DNA of 64,000 nucleotides, taken from assembly GCF_000174775.1 (NCBI RefSeq), contig NZ_ACLR01000118.1, forward strand, positions 44,003 through 108,002, given 5' to 3'. The DNA comes from Porphyromonas uenonis 60-3. GTDB lineage: Bacteria; Bacteroidota; Bacteroidia; Bacteroidales; Porphyromonadaceae. Shown piece after piece: positions 33,086 through 41,881 of this stretch. The position numbers and the translations under genes were made by a program. The notes below the pieces were generated by a model. That model was not told where the DNA came from. It ran no database searches and saw only the letters and a list, made by a program, of their open reading frames with translations. Positions within the stretch are counted from its first letter, which is position 1, and every line of letters begins with the position of its first letter.

Positions 33086-34132
33086 CTACTTGAGGAGGTC
33101 TTTGAGATAGTTCCAGCGGTAAAAGTTGGTCGCTTTGCGGAGTGAGCGATAGTCTATAGCGTCCACAAGGTCTAGTAGGAGCCTGCTCCTAGTGATATGC
33201 TGTATCGTATGACGTAGCTCTACACGGGAGAGGACAGGCTTTGTATTAGGGCTCTCCTGAATGGCGAAAGTACACTTCAACAAGCTTCCCATCCAGTGGT
33301 TGGGGTTGTGATTGAGGTAGCAATAGTTACCGAGAGATGTTGCCAAGACAGAGCTCTCAGACAGATATACTGGCTGGGGCGTGTGGGCGTGATTGCCAAT
33401 GACACTATCATAGATTGCTGGGACGATGCTATGGTACAGCGCTATCTGCTCTTGCGTGGGGGAGAGGTGCATCTCATAGCCCCAGTGTGGCATAAAGATA
33501 TTGTAGGTGTGTTGCAACAGTCTCCATTCGTGTGAAATTGATGGATGAGTGAGGCTAAGCGTCTCGATAATAGGTGGCTGATTGCTTAGGAATGTTCTAG
33601 CAGAGAGTGTGATTTGGTCTTCAATCGTAAGTGGTGTAGGGGTATCTCCGATGACTAAGAAGCCTTGATCTCTAAGCCGTTGGTTTTGCAGACTGAACGC
33701 TTTGCGCCCGAAGTCCGAGGCGTGGTTGTTGGCTACGTTTAGGATTACTCCTCGTCCGAACGAAGTGTGCAGATAGTCGTAGAGTGGGGTGTGGCTATGG
33801 GATAGAGCGAGGAAGCGTCGTCTATCTGTGACAACGCCCTCGAGATTAAAAACAATATAGTCCGCCGATGCTAGGAACTGCTCCAGTGCTATCGTGTGGC
33901 TTGGCTTAGTATCGCCAAAGGGCATTAGATCTCCAGTGAAGATCATTGAGATTTCCTTCCCCTTTTCAGAAGCTTCGGGTCTAAAGGTGTAATCAGAGAC
34001 GAGGGGCTGCATACCTTCAGGAGCTTTGACCTCGGAAGGTTCCTTGGGTGAGAGGATCCTATATTTAAGGAAGTCCATTTTCTCACTAAAGGTATAGGGC
34101 GATCCCCACCAGTGTGTCCCTTGTTTACTCAT
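33086..34132 (-). CDS. CapA-like metallophosphatase
   Basis: 348 residues with the CapA/PgsA-type calcineurin-like phosphatase motifs in order: FTGDLMPFG, FNLEGVVTD, VANNHASDFG, MPHWGYE and VIGNHAHTPQP. CapA-like proteins are linked to poly-gamma-glutamate capsules, but most stand-alone members are of unknown substrate, and no capB/capC genes are here. No signal peptide is evident. It follows the HExxH lipoprotein by 15 bp. Confidence 0.85.
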   Translation of the reverse strand: MSKQGTHWWGSPYTFSEKMDFLKYRILSPKEPSEVKAPEGMQPLVSDYTFRPEASEKGKEISMIFTGDLMPFGDTKPSHTIALEQFLASADYIVFNLEGVVTDRRRFLALSHSHTPLYDYLHTSFGRGVILNVANNHASDFGRKAFSLQNQRLRDQGFLVIGDTPTPLTIEDQITLSARTFLSNQPPIIETLSLTHPSISHEWRLLQHTYNIFMPHWGYEMHLSPTQEQIALYHSIVPAIYDSVIGNHAHTPQPVYLSESSVLATSLGNYCYLNHNPNHWMGSLLKCTFAIQESPNTKPVLSRVELRHTIQHITRSRLLLDLVDAIDYRSLRKATNFYRWNYLKDLLK

Positions 34133-34147
34133 AGTCGGCGAGGTGTC

Positions 34148-34924
34148 CTACTCAGCTTGGAGAGTCTTGAGACAAGGTGTGGCGTACTTGGCGTAGTGGC
34201 GTATGTACTGCTCGATCTCATCGGGGGATAAGTATGTGCGTTGCTTGAACGCTTTGTACTCTTCACTAGCTATCTGGTTATCATACATAGCGTACTTAGC
34301 CCAGTCATAGAGCTGCCAGCCTAAACCATGCTGGATGGTCGTGAGATCTGTTGTCTTCTCGAAGTATGCCTTCCCGTGAGACTTGTCAGAGTATAGTAAC
34401 AAGCAGTCTAGAAGACCTAAGAGGGTCTTGGTCTCGTACTCCACGATGTGTGCTAGCTCATGCCCGACGATGCCAACAGCTGCGTTGTAGGGAATAGAGT
34501 CAAAAGGTATCCCCTTGAACTGTGGGTCGTTGTTGATAACTATCTTATATCGCCTAGGAGAGAAAACGGACGCTGGTCGGGAAGCCATAGTCGTTTGCTC
34601 GCTTGAATATTCAAATTTGATATGCGTAGACTGTAGCTCAGGGTAGTAGGATAGAGCTACGATTAAGACATCTGAGTACTCTGGGAGTAAGTCCTTGTTG
34701 CGACCATAAATAGCGACTAAGCTATCGACCTCTGCTTGTGATGGTCTCGTAAGACATCGTTGTCCTACTGGACTAGCTATCAAATTATAGGTTGGAAGTG
34801 TTGACTTTGTTCTTGTTGCACAGGATGATGCCACAAGTCCGATGGTCACAAACCCGATGAGGAGGGCGAGGAGTGTCCACGCTACCTGTCTGTCTGTGCA
34901 GAGAGATTGATTGCGATTACTCAT
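34148..34924 (-). CDS. Putative zinc-metallopeptidase lipoprotein
   Basis: 258 residues. A hydrophobic N-terminal segment (about 14-32, VAWTLLALLIGFVTIGLVA) ends in SSC, a lipobox-like site, so it is probably a membrane or outer-membrane lipoprotein. The motif VGHELAHIVEYE (HExxH) in the middle marks a zincin-type metallopeptidase. The family is otherwise not recognised. It is followed at 15 bp by the CapA-like gene. A -7-like TACCTTTG (34955-34948) lies on the minus strand upstream. Confidence 0.65.
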   Translation of the reverse strand: MSNRNQSLCTDRQVAWTLLALLIGFVTIGLVASSCATRTKSTLPTYNLIASPVGQRCLTRPSQAEVDSLVAIYGRNKDLLPEYSDVLIVALSYYPELQSTHIKFEYSSEQTTMASRPASVFSPRRYKIVINNDPQFKGIPFDSIPYNAAVGIVGHELAHIVEYETKTLLGLLDCLLLYSDKSHGKAYFEKTTDLTTIQHGLGWQLYDWAKYAMYDNQIASEEYKAFKQRTYLSPDEIEQYIRHYAKYATPCLKTLQAE

Positions 34925-35004
34925 TTAATCCATTGAGATAGTGCTGGCAAAGGTAGTGTATTTCTTTTTGAATGGCTAATTCTAGCTATTACAGAATTAT
35001 TAAG

Positions 35005-35230
35005 TACCTTTGTGGAGCGATTTTGAGGAAGGGTGAAGATTGACTCTCTTTATCTCTTCCGAAAGGATCGTCTTACATGACTTTACTGCACCCCCAAAAC
35101 AGTGAGGCCATGTAAAGAGGTGTAGGTGGCGTGGTGGCTCATCCCCCAAAAAGGGATTTCCATGGCTCCTATGTCTCATACTATAGCTCAATCACCAACA
35201 AAAAACGTGGTAACACGTACATCCCCTATT
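35005..35230 (+). promoter_or_regulatory. Long structured leader of the glutamate mutase operon
   Basis: TACCTTTG (35005-35012) is a likely -7 box, although no TTG lies 20 bp before it. About 210 bases separate it from the glmS start. In the leader, TTACATG-A-CTTTACTG (35073-35088) pairs with CAGTGAGG-C-CATGTAA (35100-35115), a 15-pair hairpin with an 11-base loop. GGAAG/CTTCC may pair at about 35028-35060. A C-rich/G-rich stretch follows. No cobalamin-riboswitch B12 box is seen. It may be an unassigned cis-regulatory RNA. Confidence 0.45.
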
Positions 35231-35644
35231 ATGAATCAAAAAACTATAGTCACGGGTGTGATTGGTGCTGATGCGCATGCTGTCGGCAACAAGATCATCG
35301 CCTATGCCCTCAACAATGCAGGGTACAAAGTGGTTAACCTCGGTGTCATGGTCTCTCAGGAAGAGTACATAGAGGCCGCTCTCGAGACCAAAGCTGATGC
35401 TATCCTCGTCTCCTCGCTCTATGGACACGGTGAGATAGACTGTCAGGGTCTGCGCGAGAAGTGCGACGAGGCTGGTCTCAAGGGCATCCCACTACTTGCT
35501 GGAGGCAACCTAGTCGTTGGTAAGCAGGACTTTGCCGATGTGGAGTCTCGCTTTATGGCGATGGGCTTTACCAAGGTTTATCCTCCTGGCACACCGATCG
35601 AGACTACCATCGCTTATCTAGACTCAATCCTCGCAGACAAGTAG
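35231..35644 (+). CDS. glmS: Methylaspartate mutase (glutamate mutase) sigma subunit
   Basis: Small cobalamin-binding subunit of glutamate mutase, which rearranges L-glutamate to (2S,3S)-3-methylaspartate. The adenosylcobalamin motif DxHxxG is in [14 protein letters not shown]; the Rossmann-like part continues with [17 protein letters not shown] and [18 protein letters not shown] 35231 gives 137 residues, the same length as the clostridial enzyme as I remember it. Upstream in-frame ATGs would add 35 residues of leader that do not fit the family. The glmL start lies 1 bp after the stop. Confidence 0.95.
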   Translation: MNQKTIVTGVIGADAHAVGNKIIAYALNNAGYKVVNLGVMVSQEEYIEAALETKADAILVSSLYGHGEIDCQGLREKCDEAGLKGIPLLAGGNLVVGKQDFADVESRFMAMGFTKVYPPGTPIETTIAYLDSILADK

Positions 35645-35645
35645 T

Positions 35646-37031
35646 ATGCACTATCTTACGGTAGACTTCGGTAGTACCTACACGAAGTTGACTCTGATAG
35701 ATGTAGCCAATGCTGAGATAGTAGCGACAGCCTCTGCCTTTACCACCATCACGACGGATGTGCTGGAGGGCTTTAACAATGCCTGGCAGAAAATCTTAGC
35801 ACAGCACCCCGATGCTCACTACGACCGCCTGCTCTCCTGCAGTAGTGCGGCTGGTGGACTCAAGATGGTGGCTCTGGGGCTAGTGCCCTCGCTCACCTCT
35901 AAGGCGGCCAAGATGGCTGCCTCCTCGGCGGGCGCTAAAGTGGTCAAGACCTACGCCTATGAGATCTCTCATGCGGAGCAGGAGGAGATCTATGAGATCA
36001 ATCCGGATCTGGTACTCCTATGCGGTGGTACCGACGGGGGCAACAAGGAGGTGATCCTCGCTAATGCACGTCGTCTGGCAGAGATCGATAGGCCCTTTGC
36101 GATTATCGCTGCGGGCAATAAGTCGGCTTCTTATGATCTAGAGGAGATCTTCGCTCAGTGCGACAAGAAGTGCGTCGTCACGGAGAATGTGATGCCTGAG
36201 TTTGGTCAGATCAATATTTTGCCCGCTCGTCAGTGTATCATGGATCTCTTCATCAGTCGCATCATCGATGCCAAGGGACTGGGCGAGGTGCAGAAGCGTG
36301 CCGAGCTGGAGATTATCCCGACTCCCTTTGCGGTCCTCAAGGCGTGCGAGCTACTGAGCAAGGGCATTGACGAGGAACACCTTGGCTGGGGTGACCTGAT
36401 GGCGGTGGATCTAGGTGGCGCGACGACCGATATTTACTCGATGACTGACGGAGCTCCGTCGATGGACAATGTCCTGATCAAAGGCATCCCCGAGCCTTAC
36501 AGCAAGCGTACCGTAGAGGGTGACCTCGGTATGCGCTACAGCTTGAAGGCGCTGGAGGACGAGACCGATGTCAAGGCTCTAGCACGAGCTTACGGGGTCA
36601 CGCCTGAGGCGATCGTCGACTGGGTCGAGCGCTGTGCGGCTAGTCCTGACACGGTTGCTGAGCCTGGTTCACAGGAGCAGGTGATCGAGGAGGCTCTAGC
36701 TTACAGTGCCGTAGACATAGCGGTGGAGCGCCACGCTGGAATCATTAGCAAGGTCTACACGCCGATAGGCGAGATGTTTACCCTCGTTGGCAAGGACTTG
36801 ACGCAAGTGCCACGACTCATTGGCATCGGTGGCGCATTGATCAACAGCTCTGACCCGGCTCGTATCCTCTCGGGAAGCCGCTTTAACCCTCAGAGATACG
36901 AGTATGCGAAGCCCCAGGATCCGCATTTTTACCTAGACAAGCGCTACATCATAGCGAGCATGGGACTACTCAGTCAGGTAGCTCCCGAGGTGGCTCTCAC
37001 GATTCTCCAGCGAGAGGTACTACCTATATAA
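35646..37031 (+). CDS. glmL: Glutamate mutase reactivating protein GlmL/MutL
   Basis: 461 residues, ASKHA (actin/Hsp70-like) ATPase. Phosphate-binding stretches are DFGSTYTKLTLI at the N-terminus, LLCGGTDGGNKEV and AVDLGGATTDIYSM in the middle, and GIGGALINS near the C-terminus. GlmL-type proteins keep coenzyme-B12 glutamate mutase active, probably by exchanging damaged cofactor. Its place between the sigma and epsilon subunits is the classical order of clostridial glutamate-mutase operons. Confidence 0.94.
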   Translation: MHYLTVDFGSTYTKLTLIDVANAEIVATASAFTTITTDVLEGFNNAWQKILAQHPDAHYDRLLSCSSAAGGLKMVALGLVPSLTSKAAKMAASSAGAKVVKTYAYEISHAEQEEIYEINPDLVLLCGGTDGGNKEVILANARRLAEIDRPFAIIAAGNKSASYDLEEIFAQCDKKCVVTENVMPEFGQINILPARQCIMDLFISRIIDAKGLGEVQKRAELEIIPTPFAVLKACELLSKGIDEEHLGWGDLMAVDLGGATTDIYSMTDGAPSMDNVLIKGIPEPYSKRTVEGDLGMRYSLKALEDETDVKALARAYGVTPEAIVDWVERCAASPDTVAEPGSQEQVIEEALAYSAVDIAVERHAGIISKVYTPIGEMFTLVGKDLTQVPRLIGIGGALINSSDPARILSGSRFNPQRYEYAKPQDPHFYLDKRYIIASMGLLSQVAPEVALTILQREVLPI

Positions 37032-37085
37032 TATAGACACACACACACTCAAAGACTCAATCACTCATACAGATTCCCCTATCAC

Positions 37086-38534
37086 ATGGAACTTAGGAAT
37101 AAGCGCATAGACAACGATACCTTCTACAAGGAGCGCAAGGAGGTTCTCGCCTCATGGCCTACGGGCAAAGATGTCAACTTTGAAGAGGCTGTCGAATTTC
37201 AAAAGTCAATCCCCGAGGAGAAGATCTTCGGACGCAAGCTTGCTCAGGCAGATGCTGAGGGGCGTACGCTCATACAGCCTCGTGCTGGTGTGGCTCTATA
37301 CACGGAGCACATACGGCTCTTGCAGTTTCTAGAAGAGGAGGGTGGGGCAGACCTGCTCCCCTCGACGGTCGATAGCTACACGCGTCTCAACCGCTACCAC
37401 GAAGCTGAGAACGGTATCATCAAGAGTAAGGAGTCGGGACGATCGATGCTCAACGGCTTCCCAATCGTCAACTACGGTACGAAGATCTGCCGTACGGTCA
37501 CCTCTGCACTCAAAAACCCGGTGCAGGTGCGCCACGGTACGCCTGACGCGCGTCTCTTGACGGAGATCTCTATCGCTGGTGGCTTTACCTCTTATGAGGG
37601 TGGCGGTATCTCGTACAATATCCCTTACTCTAAGAACTTCTCCCTCGAGAAGACTATCATGTACTGGCAGTACACGGACCGCCTCGTCGGCATGTACGAG
37701 GAGGCTGGCGTAAGTATCAACCGCGAGCCCTTTGGCCCTCTGACTGGTACGCTCATTCCTCCCTGTATATCCAGTGCTGTGGCTGTCATCGAGACACTCC
37801 TCGCCGCTGAGCAGGGTGTCAAGGATATAACCGTGGGCTATGGTCAGTGCGGTAATGTCATCCAGGATGTCGCAGCTATTCGCTCGCTCCGTGAGTTGAC
37901 CAATAGCTATCTCAAGGAGTACGGCTACGACGATGTACGTGTCACGACCGTCTTCCACCAGTGGATGGGCGGCTTCCCACAGGACGAGGCAAAGGCTTTT
38001 GGCGTCATCTCGTGGGGCTCAGCTACGGCTGCTCTGGCGAAGGCTACCAAGGTTATTGTCAAGACTCCACACGAGGCGATGGGCGTCCCCACCAAGGAGG
38101 CAAACGCTGCTGGACTACGTGCTACCAAGCAGGTTATATCGATGCTTCGTGACCAGTCACTCGTAGACATCCCTGTGGTAGAGCAGGAGTCTGACATCAT
38201 CGTTCGAGAGACGAAGTGCATCCTTGACAAGGTCTTCGAGCTGGGCAAGGGCGATCTAGCTGTCGGTACGGTTGCTGCCTTTGAGGCAGGCGTGCTGGAC
38301 ATCCCCTTTGCGCCTAGTCGCTACAATGCGGGCAAGGTACTACCTGCTCGTGATGACAATGGTGCGGTACGTATCCTCGACACGGGTCATCTGCCCTTTA
38401 CGGAGGATCTCAAGGCGTTCCACCGTGAGAAGCTCGAGGAGCGTTCACGCTTCGAGCATCGTCCCGTGAGCTTCCAGATGGTTATCGACGATGTCTACGC
38501 CATTGGCAAGGGCTTCCTCGTCGGCAGACCGTAA
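37086..38534 (+). CDS. glmE: Methylaspartate mutase epsilon subunit
   Basis: 482 residues, the catalytic TIM-barrel subunit that binds glutamate. The whole sequence matches the family pattern: [76 protein letters not shown] and [18 protein letters not shown]. The enzyme works as a sigma2-epsilon2 complex with adenosylcobalamin. It lies 54 bp after glmL. A hairpin follows the stop. Confidence 0.96.
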   Translation: MELRNKRIDNDTFYKERKEVLASWPTGKDVNFEEAVEFQKSIPEEKIFGRKLAQADAEGRTLIQPRAGVALYTEHIRLLQFLEEEGGADLLPSTVDSYTRLNRYHEAENGIIKSKESGRSMLNGFPIVNYGTKICRTVTSALKNPVQVRHGTPDARLLTEISIAGGFTSYEGGGISYNIPYSKNFSLEKTIMYWQYTDRLVGMYEEAGVSINREPFGPLTGTLIPPCISSAVAVIETLLAAEQGVKDITVGYGQCGNVIQDVAAIRSLRELTNSYLKEYGYDDVRVTTVFHQWMGGFPQDEAKAFGVISWGSATAALAKATKVIVKTPHEAMGVPTKEANAAGLRATKQVISMLRDQSLVDIPVVEQESDIIVRETKCILDKVFELGKGDLAVGTVAAFEAGVLDIPFAPSRYNAGKVLPARDDNGAVRILDTGHLPFTEDLKAFHREKLEERSRFEHRPVSFQMVIDDVYAIGKGFLVGRP

Positions 38535-38549
38535 GCCTTAATCTATAAT

Positions 38550-38575
38550 AGTGCTATCCCTGTGGGGGTAGCACT
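38550..38575 (+). terminator. Hairpin between glmE and mal
   Basis: AGTGCTATCCC/GGGGTAGCACT stem with a tight loop, then CTTTCT. It lies inside the operon, so it probably ends only part of the transcripts or stabilises the glmE mRNA. Confidence 0.6.
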
Positions 38576-38618
38576 CTTTCTAGCAAACAATTCCAATAAA
38601 CCAATAAATCCAAGTAAT

Positions 38619-39863
38619 ATGAAGATCAAGAAGGTAGTCTGTGCCCCAGGCAAGACAGGATTCTTCTTTGACGACCAGAAGGCCATCAAGAAGGGCGCTA
38701 AAAACGATGGAGCCTTTTACTCTGGCGATCCCGTGACTCCAGGCTTTACGTCTGTGCGTCAGGCAGGTGAGTCCATCTCTGTCCTCTTTATCCTAGAGGA
38801 TGGCTCTATAGCTCATGGTGACTGTGCAGCTGTACAGTACTCAGGGGCCGGAGGTCGTGATCCACTGTTCCTCGCTGAGAACTTTATCCCCGTCATCATG
38901 AAGGAGATTGCTCCGCTCTATGAGGGCAAGGAGATAACCACGTTCCGCCAGATGGCCGACCTCGTTGACAAGCACGTCAATGCAGACGGTAAGAAGTACC
39001 ACACGGCAATCCGCTACGGTGTCACACAGGCTTGTCTAGACGCTGTCGCTAAGAGCCAGCACAAGCTGATGGCTCAGGTCGTTGCTGACGAGTATGGTAC
39101 GAAGATATCAGACACGATGGTCCCCATCTTCTCGCAGAGTGGCGATGACCGCTATCTCAACGTCGATAAGATGATCATGAAGGAGGTGGGAGTACTGCCA
39201 CACGCTCTCTTTAATAATGTAGAAACGAAGGTAGGTCTCAAGGGTGAGAAGATTAAGGAGTACCTTCAGTGGCTCCGTGACCGTATCGTCACAAAGCGTC
39301 AGAACCCCAACTACCAGCCCGCTATCCATATCGACGTGTATGGTACGCTGAGCATCGTCTTCAACAACGACTTCCAGCGCATCGCTGACTATCTGCATGA
39401 GCTCTCTGAGATCGTTGCTCCTTTCGAGCTTCGTGTCGAGGGACCCGTAGATATGGACGCTCGTGAGCCACAGATCGAGGCTTTGGCTAAGATCCGTGAG
39501 CTACTAGATGCCAAGGGCTCTAAGTGCCAGATCGTCGCTGACGAGTGGTGCAACACGCTCGAGGATATCATCGCTTTCTCTGAGCGCAAGGCTGGACACA
39601 TGGTTCAGATCAAGACGCCTGACCTCGGTGGTGTCAACAATGCTATCGAGGCTGTCCTCTACTGCAAGCAGCACAACATGCGCGCTTATTTGGGTGGTAC
39701 TTGCAATGAGACCAACCGCTCAGCAGAGGTTTGCGCCAATATCGCTATGGCTACCTCTCCCTGCCAGTGCCTCGCAAAGCCTGGTATGGGTGTCGATGAG
39801 GGATACATGATCATCTTCAACGAGATGAGCCGTGTACTCGCTCTCAAGGATGTGCTGAAGTAG
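38619..39863 (+). CDS. mal: Methylaspartate ammonia-lyase
   Basis: Enolase-superfamily lyase that removes ammonia from 3-methylaspartate to give mesaconate. The active-site residues known from the clostridial enzyme are present with a one-residue offset: general base Lys332 in QIKTPDLGG, His195 in LPHALFNNVE, and metal ligands Asp239 (HIDVYG), Glu274 (RVEGP) and Asp308 (VADEW). ATG 38619 gives 414 residues, the usual length; an upstream ATG at 38562 would include terminator sequence. It is the second step of the methylaspartate pathway, right behind the mutase genes. Confidence 0.95.
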   Translation: MKIKKVVCAPGKTGFFFDDQKAIKKGAKNDGAFYSGDPVTPGFTSVRQAGESISVLFILEDGSIAHGDCAAVQYSGAGGRDPLFLAENFIPVIMKEIAPLYEGKEITTFRQMADLVDKHVNADGKKYHTAIRYGVTQACLDAVAKSQHKLMAQVVADEYGTKISDTMVPIFSQSGDDRYLNVDKMIMKEVGVLPHALFNNVETKVGLKGEKIKEYLQWLRDRIVTKRQNPNYQPAIHIDVYGTLSIVFNNDFQRIADYLHELSEIVAPFELRVEGPVDMDAREPQIEALAKIRELLDAKGSKCQIVADEWCNTLEDIIAFSERKAGHMVQIKTPDLGGVNNAIEAVLYCKQHNMRAYLGGTCNETNRSAEVCANIAMATSPCQCLAKPGMGVDEGYMIIFNEMSRVLALKDVLK

Positions 39864-39865
39864 AT

Positions 39866-39970
39866 TTTAGAGATTAGAAGTTAGAGGTTAGCTTTTAGAC
39901 TTTAGAAGTTAGAGCCTCTACCTAGGGTCACTAGTGCCACTAGAATCACTAGAGCCACTAGTGTCCCTAG
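39866..39970. repeat. Two short tandem repeats between mal and the AtuA-like gene
   Basis: 39866-39913: about six TTAGA-type 7-8-bp units (ATTAGAAGTTAGAGGTTAGC). 39929-39964: four 9-bp units CACTAGTGC, CACTAGAAT, CACTAGAGC, CACTAGTGT. The flanks make the second repeat a near-perfect 15-bp inverted repeat (CTAGGGTCACTAGTG at 39922 and CACTAGTGTCCCTAG at 39956), able to form a strong hairpin inside the operon. Confidence 0.75.
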
Positions 39971-39995
39971 CTAACAGTAAAAAGAATATCGAGAT

Positions 39996-41384
39996 ATGAC
40001 TCCAATAACAGACGAAATAAGAGTACTCTCCACGACAGCGATCCTCGGATATGGATTTCCCGAGGCATCCTTTCGTGAGGGAATGAAGCGCAAGCCCCAC
40101 GTCATCGCAGCAGATGCTGGTTCGACAGATCCAGGTCCTTACTATCTAGGGGCTGGCGTTAGCTTTACTGATCGCAACTCCGTGAAGCGTGACCTAGAGA
40201 TCATGATCCAGGCCGGTGTTGAGAACAAAGTCCCCGTAGTCGTCGGCTCTGCTGGTGGCTCTGGTGCCAATGCTCATGTGGACTGGGTGCTAGAGATCGT
40301 ACGAGAGATCATTGCTGACAAGAAGCTCTCGCTACGCCTGGCCGTCATCCGCTCTGAGTTTGACAAAGAGACCATCCTCCGCGAGTTTGACGAGGGACAC
40401 ATCACGCCTCTAGCACCAGCTCCCGAGGCTACAAAGAAGGACATCGAAGAGTCCGTCCGCATCGTCGCTCAGATGGGCGAGGAGCCTTTTGTAGAGGCTC
40501 TCAAGGGTGGCGCTGATGTCATCATCGCAGGCCGTTCGTACGATCCTAGCGTCTTCGCTTGTCTACCGATCAAGGAGGGCTTCGACCGTGCGCTCGCACT
40601 GCACATGGGTAAGATCCTCGAGTGCGCTGCTATCTGCGCATTGCCTGGTAGCGGTAGTGACTGTATGTTTGGCTATCTGCGCAAGGATCACTTCGTCCTT
40701 GAGCCACTTTCCAAGGATCGTAAGTGTACGACCCTCTCCGTAGCTGGTCACACGCTCTACGAGAAGACTGATCCTTACCATCTCCCTGGTCCTGGTGGTG
40801 CGCTCAATCTGCACGGATGTCACTTCGAGCAGATTGACGACAACAAGGTCAAGATCTCCGGTACCGTCTTCGAGCCCACCGATGGCTACTTCCTCAAGCT
40901 CGAGGGTACCCGTCTCGTAGGCTACCGCACTATCTCTGTTGCGGCTACGACAGACCCGATCATGATTAGCAAGATCGACTCCATCATCGAGAGTGTCAAG
41001 GCGCGTGTCAAGGACAACTTCGACAACTACGGTATCAAGGATTACTACCTTGACTTCAAGATCTACGGCAAGAACGGTGTCATGAGCATGTTCGAGGGTA
41101 TCGATGGACATATAGGCTCAGAGCTTATGGTCGTCATCGAGGCAGTGGCTAAGACACAGAAGGAGGCCGACACGATCTGTAGCTTCGCACGTAGTACGAT
41201 GCTACACTTCGGCTACGAGGGACGTATCGCTACGGCGGGCAACCTCGCCTTCCCCTTCTCGCCCTCTGACTGTCACATGGGTGAGGTCTACGAGTTTAGC
41301 CTCTATCATCTGCTCCAGGTGAAGGACCCCAAGCAGTACTTCCCTGTCGAGTATGTAGAGTATGCTGATGGTCAGCGTAAATAG
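39996..41384 (+). CDS. AtuA-like (DUF1446) protein, candidate enzyme of the glutamate pathway
   Basis: 462 residues of the acyclic-terpene-utilisation AtuA/DUF1446 type. Conserved-looking stretches are AADAGSTDPGPYYLG (about 38-52), VVGSAGGSGANAHVDWVLEI, ADVIIAGRSYDPSVFACLPI, MGKILECAAICALPGSG and YHLPGPGGALNLHGCHFEQ. No signal peptide or membrane segment. The family has no firmly assigned chemistry known to me. It follows mal by 132 bp and precedes DUF4387 by 24 bp, where a mesaconate hydratase would be expected. That it acts on mesaconate or citramalate is inference. Confidence 0.75.
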   Translation: MTPITDEIRVLSTTAILGYGFPEASFREGMKRKPHVIAADAGSTDPGPYYLGAGVSFTDRNSVKRDLEIMIQAGVENKVPVVVGSAGGSGANAHVDWVLEIVREIIADKKLSLRLAVIRSEFDKETILREFDEGHITPLAPAPEATKKDIEESVRIVAQMGEEPFVEALKGGADVIIAGRSYDPSVFACLPIKEGFDRALALHMGKILECAAICALPGSGSDCMFGYLRKDHFVLEPLSKDRKCTTLSVAGHTLYEKTDPYHLPGPGGALNLHGCHFEQIDDNKVKISGTVFEPTDGYFLKLEGTRLVGYRTISVAATTDPIMISKIDSIIESVKARVKDNFDNYGIKDYYLDFKIYGKNGVMSMFEGIDGHIGSELMVVIEAVAKTQKEADTICSFARSTMLHFGYEGRIATAGNLAFPFSPSDCHMGEVYEFSLYHLLQVKDPKQYFPVEYVEYADGQRK

Positions 41385-41408
41385 TGAACCTTTAGATCGT
41401 ATCAAGCA

Positions 41409-41729
41409 ATGACACAGCACAAGTTAATGGATATAGCCTCCGTCATCCGGAGCAAGAACTCGGGTCCCTATGAGATCACCTTTGATATCATCTTCAAGGA
41501 CTTCGACATATACAATCAGGTGAAGGCAGCGAAGGCGATTACTGAGCAGACTTTCTGTGACCTCTATCACATCAAGCCTGACCACATCGTCAAGATTGTC
41601 TACTTCGATCCAGCCAAGGCGATCAAGTGTACCATCGTCCGCCCCATCCCTTCGGGCAATCTCGGTGAGCGTGACGTCTATGGTGCGCAGCAACATGCGC
41701 CTCTGATGGGTCTCTCCATCCAGTACTAA
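41409..41729 (+). CDS. DUF4387-domain protein, probable small partner of the AtuA-like protein
   Basis: 106 residues. MDIASVIRSKNSGPYEITFDIIFKD, the region around ITEQTFCDLYHIKPDHIV and the C-terminal CTIVRPIPSGNLGERDVYG match the DUF4387 family, which is regularly found beside, or fused to, AtuA-like proteins. Its small size and constant pairing suggest a subunit relationship. It closes the glm operon and is followed by a hairpin. Confidence 0.8.
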   Translation: MTQHKLMDIASVIRSKNSGPYEITFDIIFKDFDIYNQVKAAKAITEQTFCDLYHIKPDHIVKIVYFDPAKAIKCTIVRPIPSGNLGERDVYGAQQHAPLMGLSIQY

Positions 41730-41755
41730 GCCTGACCGCTTAGCGGACATTAAAT

Positions 41756-41782
41756 GAGACTGTTGCAACAGTCAACAGTCTC
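41756..41782 (+). terminator. Hairpin terminator after DUF4387
   Basis: Perfect 10-bp stem GAGACTGTTG/CAACAGTCTC with a 7-base loop, 27 bp past the stop, followed by TAAATAGG (no strong U-tract). Confidence 0.65.
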
Positions 41783-41814
41783 TAAATAGGGATTTAATAG
41801 CTCCTAAATATAAC

Positions 41815-41859
41815 GTTAGCCCCCACACGCTCTCATCGTAGAGTCGTGTGGGGGCTAAC
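41815..41859. terminator. Strong hairpin terminator, probably for the minus-strand small ORF
   Basis: Perfect 14-bp stem GTTAGCCCCCACAC/GTGTGGGGGCTAAC. On the minus strand it lies 23 bp past the stop of a 23-codon ORF and is followed by GTTATATTTAGG. The 307-bp gap 41730-42036 also holds the previous hairpin, the small ORF and a partial 22-bp palindromic unit (GATGAAACGAAAGTTTC at about 41957). Confidence 0.7.
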
Positions 41860-41881
41860 TGTTGTTGGACTGATGGAGAGG

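Noticed and set aside
35005..35230. Cobalamin riboswitch ahead of the B12-dependent mutase
   Set aside because: No B12-box-like conserved sequence or the expected four-way-junction blocks were found in the leader.
38562..39863. Methylaspartate ammonia-lyase starting at ATG 38562
   Set aside because: The extra 19 residues would be coded by the hairpin region after glmE; ATG 38619 gives the family length and N-terminus.
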